Assembly: GCF_000701705.1 (NCBI RefSeq)
Contig: NZ_JNJP01000003.1
Location: 21,487 to 85,486 of the forward strand
DNA: 64,000 nucleotides
Reading direction: 5' to 3'
DNA from: Bilophila wadsworthia ATCC 49260
Lineage (GTDB): Bacteria > Desulfobacterota > Desulfovibrionia > Desulfovibrionales > Desulfovibrionaceae
The translations under genes were made by a program, and so were the position numbers. Below the pieces are notes generated by a model, which saw nothing but the letters and a program-made list of their open reading frames with translations, searched no databases and had not been told where the DNA came from. Positions 34,980 to 43,754 of the stretch are shown one piece after another. Every line of letters begins with the position of its first letter. Within the stretch, counting starts at the first letter, position 1.

Positions 34980-35375
34980 CTAGGCGGACGCGGGGGGAGG
35001 CAGGGGAAAGGCGACGAGGCCGCGCCAAGAGGGGAGGAGGGCCGAGACGGCTTCACTGAGCCGGACAGGAGGTTCCGGCTGAAGCATGGGGGAAAGTCCG
35101 CTCAGGGCAAAGGGCGGCTGAGAACCGCGGGTCTTCTTCTGAAACGATTTCTCGGCAGGCGCTGGGAGCTCGTCCGGCTGGCCTTTGAGCACAGCGGGCA
35201 GCCGGTTGTCCAGCAACTCGGCGGCGGGAGCCATTTCCGCATGATGGGTGGGGCGTACGTTCAGTTCCCTTTCCGCTCCCGCGAGCAACATCCCGCCCGC
35301 CGCGAACAGGAGCAACGCGGCGACCTGCACGAACACCGTGCGGAAAAGCGAGAGTCTTTCGGAAGCGTATCGCAT
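34980..35375 (-). CDS. Small membrane-anchored protein, unknown (copy A of a pair)
   Basis: A 131-residue protein that I do not recognise. It starts MRYASERLSLFRT, has one membrane helix (VFVQVAALLLFAAGGMLLAGA) and a proline-rich extra-cytoplasmic part ending WRGLVAFPLPPPASA. AAGGGA lies 7 bases before the ATG. A protein of the same design (MYASQRNSLSPT, one helix, end WDGPVSFALPPPLLA) is encoded at 42381-42812. Both lie upstream of a transport gene on the same strand, here the ABC binding protein. The shared ends and similar length argue that it is real. Confidence 0.55.
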   Translation of the reverse strand: MRYASERLSLFRTVFVQVAALLLFAAGGMLLAGAERELNVRPTHHAEMAPAAELLDNRLPAVLKGQPDELPAPAEKSFQKKTRGSQPPFALSGLSPMLQPEPPVRLSEAVSALLPSWRGLVAFPLPPPASA

Positions 35376-36166
35376 ACATCATTCCCTTGTTCAGAAGACG
35401 CCTGAACGGTTGGGCTGTATGGGGACTATGGACGCCTGTGCCTCAAAGGACTTTGTTCCTGTGAGAACAAGAGAGCACGTTTTTCGAGTGGGTGTCAATG
35501 GGCTTTGGCAGGCATATGCATAGGTTAGGAGCTTTAACGTACTCATTCTGAGAGGTATAAAAGCAATAGCGGCGCTTCACCATAAGGGGTATAAGGCATA
35601 TGGATTATCAATCAAATCATATGAATAAAATGAGGTAACTTTTTGTATACATTCGACAAAAATCATTTACGAATTGGAAATTTTTTTTGATCTGCCGTGC
35701 CGACTGTATGGGGATTGGAATTATCATTTTATATTATATTGATATTTATAGTGAAAATATTTTGTGAATAAAAAGGCATGTGCTCCCGCGAGCAGGTCCT
35801 GCCAGTTCTAATCCGTTTGGGTACGCGGAAATACAGCTTTCCGCACACCGCGAGGCGGCAAACATGGGTTGGGGGCCGCAAATGAAGGCGATTTGAAAAA
35901 AGAGAGCGGAGCACCGGACGGGAAAGCCTTTCGTGTAGCCGAGGGAACGGGATTGGAACCCGCATATACGGGAGGCTAGTTGTATCACATATCCGCCAGC
36001 GCATGGCAGCGTACGGAACGCTGCCCGATTCATTATGGAACCTGCTGCATGTGAATGTGCTCTCATAGGGGAAGGCTCTTGGGCGGTTTCCCAAGAACCG
36101 CATGGAGAAACAGCCCTCCCTTGAGGCGGGAAGGCTGTCCGTTCATAGCGGAACACCCCGTCCGCG
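35376..36166. other. Gene-free gap with AT-rich stretch
   Basis: No convincing coding frame is seen. The part from about 35530 to 35760 is AT-rich, followed by GC-rich sequence with a weak tRNA-like fold near 35940-36000 that does not complete a cloverleaf. Confidence 0.5.
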
Positions 36167-38059
36167 CTAAGCTTGTTCCTGGGTATCCGTTTGCTGCGGG
36201 TACAGCCACGTCTGGAGCATGGAACAGATCTGCTCGATGTCCACAGGCTTGCCCAAATGCCCATTCATACCGGAACACAGGGAGCGCTCGACGTCTTCCG
36301 CAAAGACGCTGGCGGACAGTGCGAAAATGGGGATGCTGGCGGCGTCTTCACGGGGCAGCGCACGGATGGTCCGGGCCGCGTCAAGGCCATCCATGATCGG
36401 CATTTGTATATCCATGAGGATCGCGGCGTATTCCCCCGGAGCGGAACGCTCAAACAGGTCCACGGCCACCTTGCCGTTCTCGGCGTGGACGACCCTCAGG
36501 TTTATGTAGCCAAGCAGATTTTCAAGGACTTCAGCATTCAATCCGTCATCTTCGGCAAGGAGGAGCGTCTCTCCACGGAAGAGACAGCGCTCCTCCGCGT
36601 TTTCTCCGGCTGTATCGTGTTTTTCTGCCGTTTCGGTGCGCTCCAGAGGGATATCCACGGTGAAGCGCGTTCCCTTGCCCAGTTCGCTGTCCACAGCGAT
36701 GGAGCCTCCCATCAAAGCAGTCAGGTTGCCGATAATGGCAAGCCCCAGCCCGCTCCCCGACCTTTTCCGCCGGGGGGCGGCATCTTGCTCGAAGGGGAGG
36801 AACATCCGTTTCTGGAAGGCATTGCTCATGCCGATCCCGTTGTCTGAGACGATGAAGCGCACAGTCTCCTGCCGCCCCGTACGCCGTAACGATTCGACGC
36901 GGAGGGTCACTTTCCCGTTTTCATCCACGAATTTAAGGGCGTTGGATAAAAGGTTCATCAGTATCTGCTTGAGCCGCATGGGATCGCCGACATACATCCG
37001 TCCGACGCGGGGATCGACGGACGTTTCGAAAACAATGCCCTTGGCTGTGGCGCTGCTGGAGGTGAACAGCGTCACATCGTCAATGATCCCAGCAAGATCA
37101 AATGGTTCTGAGGCCAATTGCATCTTGCCGCTTTCGATTTTGGAAACGTCAAGGATGTCATTGACCAAGGAAAGCTGGAACTGGGAGGCGAGGGCTATTT
37201 TGTCTATGCATTCGTTGAGGCGTTCAGGATCGCCGGCGTTCTTTTTGGCGATTGCGGTCAGGCCTATGATGGCGCTCATGGGCGTGCGGATATCATGGGA
37301 CATGCGTGACAAGAAAACGCTTTTGGCCCGATTGGCTTCTTCGGCCTGCTCTTTTTTGCGGTTGATTTGGAACGTGGCTCCGCCGATGCCGAGCACGCCG
37401 ATAAACCCGATCAAGCCGAATGTCAGCCCAACCATACTGTTGCGTTGCTCAACCGAGGCAAGGATGGGAAAGGCGGAAATGGATACGCTGATGCCGCCGA
37501 GCACGTCCCCGATTTTGTTTCTCTGATGGCATTGCAGGCAGCTTTCCTCCGCCCGCAGCGGTGCCATATAACGGTAATACGCACCCCTCCGTCCCGGAAC
37601 AAGCTGAAACCGCTCGGTCTTTCCCGCATCGAAGTCGAGCAGGGCACTCGTTTCCCATTGGTCGGGGCGGTTTTGCGGGCGTTTGGGGGACAAGCCGCAA
37701 ATATGGAAGTTCATCGTCTTGGACTGGAAGCGTTCCGCGATTTGCCGGGTCATATAGGCTGGATTGAACCTGACAAGCCGCCGCCCGTCCGCGGTGAGGA
37801 GCGTGCGCTGATCTTCGGGAAGCCACGGGTTGGGCTGGCAATTGGGCTGTTCGGTGGCCCAGACGCCGCCCCGGTCGGCATTCCAGCCGCGTGTATTCAC
37901 GATGCTGGAAAAGAGGGTCCTGGTCTGGATCTGCGCCAGCTCTGTGGCATTTTCATCTTCACGCTGCACGGTCCATTGAAAAAGCGCGAAGAGCAGAAGG
38001 CACCAGAGCAAGCTCAACAGGAGAGGAAGTCGCAGCACATGCCAGCGTAGAGCAATCAT
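36167..38059 (-). CDS. Hybrid histidine kinase with c-type-heme periplasmic sensor (DUF3365-like)
   Basis: A 630-residue membrane kinase. Two helices (about 10-30 and 209-230) enclose a periplasmic domain with a CxxCH heme-attachment motif, CLQCH at 174-178, in a DUF3365/Tll0287-like setting (RYMAPLRAEESCLQCHQ). HisKA has His255 in SHDIRTPMSAIIG; HATPase has DNGIGM and GSGLGLAI. A C-terminal receiver has AEDDGLN and Asp550 in ILMDIQMPIMDG. AGGA precedes the ATG. A redox or ligand-sensing heme kinase is the natural reading. No partner regulator gene is adjacent, so the output is unknown. Confidence 0.9.
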   Translation of the reverse strand: MIALRWHVLRLPLLLSLLWCLLLFALFQWTVQREDENATELAQIQTRTLFSSIVNTRGWNADRGGVWATEQPNCQPNPWLPEDQRTLLTADGRRLVRFNPAYMTRQIAERFQSKTMNFHICGLSPKRPQNRPDQWETSALLDFDAGKTERFQLVPGRRGAYYRYMAPLRAEESCLQCHQRNKIGDVLGGISVSISAFPILASVEQRNSMVGLTFGLIGFIGVLGIGGATFQINRKKEQAEEANRAKSVFLSRMSHDIRTPMSAIIGLTAIAKKNAGDPERLNECIDKIALASQFQLSLVNDILDVSKIESGKMQLASEPFDLAGIIDDVTLFTSSSATAKGIVFETSVDPRVGRMYVGDPMRLKQILMNLLSNALKFVDENGKVTLRVESLRRTGRQETVRFIVSDNGIGMSNAFQKRMFLPFEQDAAPRRKRSGSGLGLAIIGNLTALMGGSIAVDSELGKGTRFTVDIPLERTETAEKHDTAGENAEERCLFRGETLLLAEDDGLNAEVLENLLGYINLRVVHAENGKVAVDLFERSAPGEYAAILMDIQMPIMDGLDAARTIRALPREDAASIPIFALSASVFAEDVERSLCSGMNGHLGKPVDIEQICSMLQTWLYPQQTDTQEQA

Positions 38060-38486
38060 CTGTTTTTCCTAGCTGTGAAAGGCGGATGCCTTCTATTGTT
38101 TGAAAAATCTTTTTTATTGTATGTCCACCTTCCCATCAGATCAAGGCGGAATAAAGAATAGAGTGTTCTGTTTTATTTAACATTTTATTGTAAATAACAT
38201 TGAATACGATAAATGGCATGGATGGCATATCGGACGGAACGGATATGATCGTTACGTATTGCCAAGGGCAAGAAGCAGCACTTTGCAAGCGGTATTTTTG
38301 CCGCATCGTCTGAAATCCCCTATTTTTTGCGAAAAGAAAATCTTGATCCGCTTCCCGGCACGCTTCTCATTGCCGTCTATGCCGCTGGGCACTACTCTGC
38401 GTGTAACCCTCCGAATGGCATATCGTTTATTTCTACGAGGAGGGGCTGGACAACACCTTTTTATCATTCCCTGCAAGGAGTCCCTT
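38060..38486. other. Gap between kinase and hydrolase genes
   Basis: No gene is seen. The part from 38100 to 38220 is AT-rich and probably holds the divergent promoters. Confidence 0.5.
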
Positions 38487-39455
38487 ATGCCCGCAGCATC
38501 TTCCCGTTCGCCTCATCTGACGAAGGCGACGAAAGCGTTTGTCGACGCCATCACCGCTGAAAACAATCCGCCTCTGTATACCCTTCCGCCCCAGGCCGCC
38601 CGAAGGATTCTGGCGGACGCGCAGGCCAAACCGATCAAGAAACTCGCGATGGACATGCATGACGAAGATTTGCCCGTAGGGCCCACGGGTAAGGTCCCAA
38701 CCCGGTTCATCCGGCCCGAAGGGGCTGGCGGAAAGCTGCCGATCGTTTTTTACTTCCACGGCGGCGGCTGGATCCTGGGGGACAAGGATACGCATGATCG
38801 TCTGGTGCGCGAGCTTGCCAAAGGAGCCAAGGCCGCCGTGGTCTATCCGAACTACACGCCGTCGCCCGAGGCCCAATATCCCGTACCGCTCGAACAGGCT
38901 TATGCCGCCATGCTCTATATTATTGAACATGCCGACGCCTACGGTTTGGATCCGAGCCGGATCGCCGTGGCGGGGGACAGTGTGGGCGGCAACATGGCCA
39001 CGGTGATGACGCTGCTCGCCAAAGAGCGGAAAGGGCCGGAGATTGCGTTCCAGCTTCTGCTGTACCCGGTGACGGATGCCAACTTCGATACGGAATCGTA
39101 CCGTACCTTCGCCGAGGGCCCTTGGCTGACCCGCGAAGCCATGAAATGGTTCTGGGATGCCTATGCCCCGGACGCGCGCCGCCGCGGCGAGATCACCGCC
39201 TCCCCGTTGAGGGCCACGCCGGAACAGCTCGCCGGGCTTCCCCCGGCCATGATCATCACGGCGGAAAACGACGTGCTGCGCGATGAGGGCGAGGCCTACG
39301 CCCGCAAGCTGATCGAGGCCGGAGTGCATGTGGCCTGCGTGCGTTACAACAACACGCATCATGATTTTATGATGCTGAACGCCCTTGCGGAAACGACGCC
39401 GACACGCGCCGCCGTGGCGCAGGCCGCCGCCGCGCTCAAGAAAATGTTGCACTGA
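38487..39455 (+). CDS. Alpha/beta hydrolase, hormone-sensitive lipase family esterase
   Basis: A 322-residue carboxylesterase. The oxyanion motif HGGGW is in VFYFHGGGWILGDKDTHDRLVREL. The nucleophile is the serine of GDSVGG. The acid and histidine of the triad are expected in ITAENDVLRDEGEAY and in NTHHDFMML. AAGGAG lies 7 bases before ATG 38487, and the reading frame upstream of it is not family-like. It stands alone; the substrate ester is unknown. Confidence 0.9.
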   Translation: MPAASSRSPHLTKATKAFVDAITAENNPPLYTLPPQAARRILADAQAKPIKKLAMDMHDEDLPVGPTGKVPTRFIRPEGAGGKLPIVFYFHGGGWILGDKDTHDRLVRELAKGAKAAVVYPNYTPSPEAQYPVPLEQAYAAMLYIIEHADAYGLDPSRIAVAGDSVGGNMATVMTLLAKERKGPEIAFQLLLYPVTDANFDTESYRTFAEGPWLTREAMKWFWDAYAPDARRRGEITASPLRATPEQLAGLPPAMIITAENDVLRDEGEAYARKLIEAGVHVACVRYNNTHHDFMMLNALAETTPTRAAVAQAAAALKKMLH

Positions 39456-39658
39456 TTCGAGTGACGGCTGTGCCCCCGGCCGGAGCCCATCGGCCGCCGG
39501 AATGAGGCGCCCGTAACGGAAATGTTGCGGGCGCCTTTCCCTGTGCGCCTTCCGTCTCTGGACAGGCCCTCCGTTCATAGCTATTTTAGGGGCGGTTACT
39601 GCTTCTTCTTTTCCGGGCGCTCTCGGACGGAAGAAAGGTCTGATGAGGAGCCGTTTTT

Positions 39659-39868
39659 ATGGTTGAACAAGACGAACTTTTGGAAATGCTTCCCTGTTCC
39701 CACTGCAAGAACGAAAAACCCCACTTGGTTTCGTGCAGGCCAGAAGGACGGACAGCGGATTTGTGGCGTGTGGAATGCCCCTGCGAGAAGGCCCCGACCC
39801 AGTGGTCCGTGTCCAAGACCGCGGCTGTCCGCCTCTGGAACAGGTATATGACCAATATGAAGGAATAG
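39659..39868 (+). CDS. Lar-like zinc-ribbon small protein
   Basis: A 69-residue protein with two cysteine pairs (PCSHC near the start and VECPC in the middle) and an end AAVRLWNRYM, as in the restriction-alleviation protein Lar family (PCPFC ... C..C ... AIxAWNRR). GAGG lies 9 bases before the ATG. Lar proteins of prophages modulate type I restriction, but chromosomal relatives are common and their role is unclear. No prophage genes are nearby. Confidence 0.65.
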   Translation: MVEQDELLEMLPCSHCKNEKPHLVSCRPEGRTADLWRVECPCEKAPTQWSVSKTAAVRLWNRYMTNMKE

Positions 39869-39950
39869 CTTGCCGCTTCCGGATTCCGGCGTCCTCGGAA
39901 GGGCGCTCCGACCTTCGCGGGGAGGCTCTCCGCGAGTCCGTTTCGGCTAC

Positions 39951-39992
39951 ACAAAAATCCCTCGTGACGTGAACGCCACGAGGGATTTTTGT
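39951..39992 (+). terminator. Terminator after the Lar-like gene
   Basis: A 16-bp perfect stem (39951-39966 with 39977-39992) with A- and T-rich ends, usable in both directions. Confidence 0.85.
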
Positions 39993-40065
39993 GGGGAATC
40001 TCTCCGCGCGGCGGGTTGTACGCCGCGCTGCTGCCCTCTTCTACGAAATGCTTTGGAGAGGGAGG

Positions 40066-40106
40066 GGAGAAGGAACCGGATCCTTTGGGATGAGGGTTCC
40101 TTCTCC
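40066..40106 (-). terminator. Hairpin after cstA
   Basis: GGAGAAGGAACC pairs with GGTTCCTTCTCC (12 bp), 8 bases beyond the cstA stop on the minus strand. Confidence 0.6.
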
Positions 40107-40114
40107 GGCTCTCT

Positions 40115-41926
40115 TTATTCTTGTACGATTTCCTTCACTTCATCGCCATAGGGGTCGCGCACGATCTTGGTTTCCTTCAACAGGACGGACCAGCGGCGCA
40201 GCGTACCGATGATGACGAAGCCCATCATGACCATGACCAGCACGCTCAGCGAGGCAAGCAGGTACTTCTGGGTGGGGATGTACTGGTACATGATCAGCCA
40301 GATGCCCGCCCAGAAGGTGATGAAGGTCATGAAGATGCCGGGGGCGGCGGTGATCCACGCGTACTTGGTCTTGTTCATGCGCAGCAGCATGGTCGTGCCG
40401 ATGAGCAGCGTCACCGAGGCGAGGAGCTGGTTGCTGATGCCGAACAGGGGCCAGATGCTGGAAATGTCGCCGGTGTAGACGAGATAGCCCCACGCGCCCG
40501 TGAACAGGAAGCTGGTCACGACGATGCCGGGCCACCAGTTCTTGTCGCCGAACTTGGGGATGACCTTGCCGATCATTTCCTGCAGGAAGAAACGGCCAAC
40601 GCGGGTGCCGGCGTCCACGGCGGTCAGGATGAATACCGCTTCAAACATGATGGCGAAGTGGTACCAGTAGCTCATGAGGTGGGCCATCCACGGGATCTGG
40701 CCGAAGATGTGGGCCATGCCCACGGCGAGGGACACGGAACCGCCGGGGCGGTGCATCAGGCTTTCGGCCACCTCCTTTTCCAGCGTGGGCAGGTCGACGA
40801 CGGACATGCCGAGCGCCGCGAACTTGTCGGCCGGGGCGTTGATGGCGAAGTAGTCGGCGGGCACGAGCACGCAGGCGGCGATCAGGGCCATGATGGCCAC
40901 GAAGCCTTCAACGAGCATGGCGCCGTAACCGACGAACAGCACGTCGCGTTCCTTGCCGATCATCTTGGGCGTGGTGCCCGTGCCGATGGTGGCGTGGAAG
41001 CCGGAGAGCGCGCCGCAGGCGATGGTGATGAAGATGAACGGAATCACCGGGCCGCCGACGATGGGGCCGCCGCCCTTGGTGAATTCGGTGAACGCGGGCA
41101 TGTTGAAGTCGGGCATGACGAACACGATGCCGAGGGCCAGCGCGCCGATGGTGCCGATCTTCAGGAAGGTGGACAGGTAGTCGCGCGGCAGGAGCAGCAT
41201 CCACACGGGCAGGACCGACGCGGCGAAGCCGTACACCGGGATCAGGATGGACATGGGCTTCTTGTCGATGTCGAGCCAGCCGAATGTTTCAGGATGGGCG
41301 GCGACATAAGGCCCGGTCAGGATGCACAGGGCAAGCAGGACCACGCCGATGATGGAGGCGCCGAGCACATCGCCCTTGCGCCAGATCTGCATGTACAGGC
41401 CCATGATGATGGCGATCGGGATGGTCGCGGCCACGGTGTAGGTGGACCACAGGCTGTTGTGCATGGCGTTGACCACGGCGATGGACAGGCCCGCCAGCGT
41501 CAGCAGGAGGATGGCAAGCACGGCCCACGCCGCTACGGAGCCGGTCGTCTTGTCGATTTCCTGTGAGGCGATGTAGGCGAGGCTCTGCCCCCGGTGCCGC
41601 ACCGAGGCGAACAGCACGACCATATCGTGCACGCCGCCCGCGAGCACGCAGCCGATGAGAATCCAGAGCAGGCCGGGCATGTAGCCGAACTGGGCGGCCA
41701 GCACGGGTCCGAGCAGGGGGCCGGCTGCGGCGATGGCGGCGAAATGGTGCCCGAAGAGCACGTACTTGTTGGTATCCACATAGTCGTGGCCGTCGGAGTA
41801 CTTGACGGCCGGCGTCACACGGGCGTCATTCAGGTTCAGCACCTTGTTTGCAATGAACAGGCCGTAAAAACGATACCCTATCGCAAAGATACACAAGGCT
41901 GCGAAAACCACCGTAAGAGCGTTCAT
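40115..41926 (-). CDS. cstA: Carbon starvation protein CstA, peptide/pyruvate-type transporter
   Basis: A 603-residue inner-membrane protein with many helices. Conserved CstA segments are DGHDYVDTNKYVLFGHHFAAIAAAGPLLGPVLAAQFGYMPGLLWILIGCVLAGGVHDM near the N terminus, CGALSGFHATIGTGTTPKMI in the middle and TAVDAGTRVGRFFLQEM later. Family members import peptides or pyruvate in carbon limitation. AGAGG precedes ATG 41926. The second copy of the small membrane protein pair is encoded about 450 bases upstream on the same strand. Confidence 0.93.
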   Translation of the reverse strand: MNALTVVFAALCIFAIGYRFYGLFIANKVLNLNDARVTPAVKYSDGHDYVDTNKYVLFGHHFAAIAAAGPLLGPVLAAQFGYMPGLLWILIGCVLAGGVHDMVVLFASVRHRGQSLAYIASQEIDKTTGSVAAWAVLAILLLTLAGLSIAVVNAMHNSLWSTYTVAATIPIAIIMGLYMQIWRKGDVLGASIIGVVLLALCILTGPYVAAHPETFGWLDIDKKPMSILIPVYGFAASVLPVWMLLLPRDYLSTFLKIGTIGALALGIVFVMPDFNMPAFTEFTKGGGPIVGGPVIPFIFITIACGALSGFHATIGTGTTPKMIGKERDVLFVGYGAMLVEGFVAIMALIAACVLVPADYFAINAPADKFAALGMSVVDLPTLEKEVAESLMHRPGGSVSLAVGMAHIFGQIPWMAHLMSYWYHFAIMFEAVFILTAVDAGTRVGRFFLQEMIGKVIPKFGDKNWWPGIVVTSFLFTGAWGYLVYTGDISSIWPLFGISNQLLASVTLLIGTTMLLRMNKTKYAWITAAPGIFMTFITFWAGIWLIMYQYIPTQKYLLASLSVLVMVMMGFVIIGTLRRWSVLLKETKIVRDPYGDEVKEIVQE

Positions 41927-42380
41927 ACGAAACCTCTGTTGGTGAAGGTGGCACATACGGCGATCGGGCGTCCGCCGCGATCGTATCCTCTAACCCCTCT
42001 CCCGTGTGCCGTCCGGCATCGCTCAGGAGCGGTCCTCATATATGAATTCAAGGGAAACGGTTCCCCTGTTGCATCCGTCGGGATGCGTCCCGCGGGCCCC
42101 TCGCCCGCGGCATATGGATCGGTGTTGTCTTTTGTTGTGGGAAAAGCTCCGCGAGCGCTGTCCGCACCCGGAGACCTGTTTGCAGGATCAAACAGTCAGA
42201 GGGCGCATAGGCGCGGCGTCGGGCAAACCGGGGGCGTGGAGCCGCCTCTCCGTCGTCGTTTCGCCGGAGCCTGCTGCCTCTTTTGGGGCGCAGGTGGGGA
42301 GAAACTCCCTTTCAGAGGAGCTCGCCCGTCAGCACGGGACGGCGGGAAGATCGGCCGGTCTGGGAGGCGTCGCGTCGCGG
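41927..42380. other. cstA upstream gap
   Basis: No gene is seen. Two GC-rich hairpins stand side by side, GCATCC/GGATGC at 42071-42086 and CGCGGGC/GCCCGCG at 42091-42109, and may belong to the cstA leader. Confidence 0.45.
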
Positions 42381-42812
42381 TCAGGCGAGCAGGGGAGGGG
42401 GCAGGGCGAAGGAGACGGGGCCGTCCCATCCCGCATAGGGGAGGAAGGCCTTTTCGTAGGCGGGGAGAATCCGTTCGGCAAAGGCGGGCGTGGGCAAGGC
42501 CGACGCGAACGGCTGGAAACCGTGATGGCGCGCCAGAAGGTTGTGCTGTGTGGGCTGGTTCAGGCGCTGCGGGCTCTTGACCTCCTGCATTTCCTCGTGC
42601 CGGAACAAGAGGCGCGTTTCGGACAGCTCAACGGACTCCCACGGCAGCAATGACGTGGGACGCAACAAGCCTTCGTTGGGGAGGTTGTCGACGATGGGCA
42701 CGGGGCGATCATTGGACGTAAGCAATCCGCCAAAGAACAGGATAACACTCATCAGACCCATGAGCAGCATGTGCCATGTGGGTGAGAGGCTGTTTCTTTG
42801 GCTGGCGTACAT
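42381..42812 (-). CDS. Small membrane-anchored protein, unknown (copy B of a pair)
   Basis: A 143-residue protein without a recognised family. It starts MYASQRNSLSPT, has one membrane helix (MLLMGLMSVILFFGGLLTS) and a long extra-cytoplasmic tail ending WDGPVSFALPPPLLA. It resembles the protein at 34980-35375 at both ends. A weak ribosome-binding site (GGA, 5 bases away) precedes ATG 42812. It lies upstream of cstA on the same strand. A role next to transporters is suggested only by context. Confidence 0.55.
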   Translation of the reverse strand: MYASQRNSLSPTWHMLLMGLMSVILFFGGLLTSNDRPVPIVDNLPNEGLLRPTSLLPWESVELSETRLLFRHEEMQEVKSPQRLNQPTQHNLLARHHGFQPFASALPTPAFAERILPAYEKAFLPYAGWDGPVSFALPPPLLA

Positions 42813-43754
42813 ATTCCGTATCCCGTGTTCTTGTGTCTGCCGACTTTGTACTGTTTGGAACAATCGGTAATCTCGTCAGGAATGATTGTCAATGAGATGT
42901 TGAAGCGCCTTTCTCACGGGAAAGGGATGTTTTCTCATCGGATCGCACAAATTGTGGGTTGCTTACAGGCGGATTCTCAAAGAAACGGTTTCTGATATTT
43001 CGAAAACGTTATAAAAAAGTTTTTTAGCGTTTTGAATACGAAAAAAGAGCGGAAACAATGCTTCAGGTAGACAGCGTATTGCAAAAGCGGAAAAATGTTC
43101 TCGTAATATACGAAAAAGACACGAATACGGCATCAAAATGCCTGTTTCTTTTTTCCGTGCGGTGAAAATCAGGTACGGATTCTCCGGAGGGTGTCCCTTT
43201 ATTGGACTTACAACGTTTGTGCTGCGTTGGCTATTGGATATCGACATTCATACATATTACGCATTGTATGGATTGCAAAATGCATTTACATTGCTGGATG
43301 GGTTCCATGCCGTTCTTTTGCATGAAAAAAAGACCGACAGCCTCCTTTCAGTTCCCCTCCGCTGCCTCTGTTTGCGGCGCTCCGTTTCTCTTTGTAAAAA
43401 TAAAGAAATGTTGGGCTGTTAGGAGGGGTTGATACGAACAGTTCTTGTGTCTCCATGTAGCAACGATGTCATCCTCAACGGTTTTCCGGGCAACGCTTCC
43501 TCCGGAGGGATGACATGCAAGGGGAGGATGGTGTCCGTGTTGCGGGGAAAGGCGGCATCCGGAAGTTTCTTGTATGGCGCCCATGACATATCGTAACAAA
43601 ACAACTTTTCCGTCTAGACTAATGATTTTTGAACACGTAGAATAACGGCGTAAGGAACCCGTATCAGCGCGGAGCCCCGTCGGATGAGCGTGCCGATTTC
43701 TCAGGGGAGGGAAGCTGGCCGCTGCATCGAGAAGATAACAACAAGGTATAGAGC
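42813..43754. other. Gap of about 940 bases without a gene
   Basis: Neither strand shows a credible coding frame. The 42990-43140 part is AT-rich, and the region from 43430 on is GC-rich. The promoters of the small membrane protein gene and of the GGDEF/EAL gene must lie here. Confidence 0.5.

Noticed and set aside
35935..36005. tRNA-like sequence on the minus strand (T-arm-like GCGGGTTCCAATCCCG)
   Set aside because: No matching acceptor stem, D arm or anticodon arm could be formed; at best a decayed remnant.
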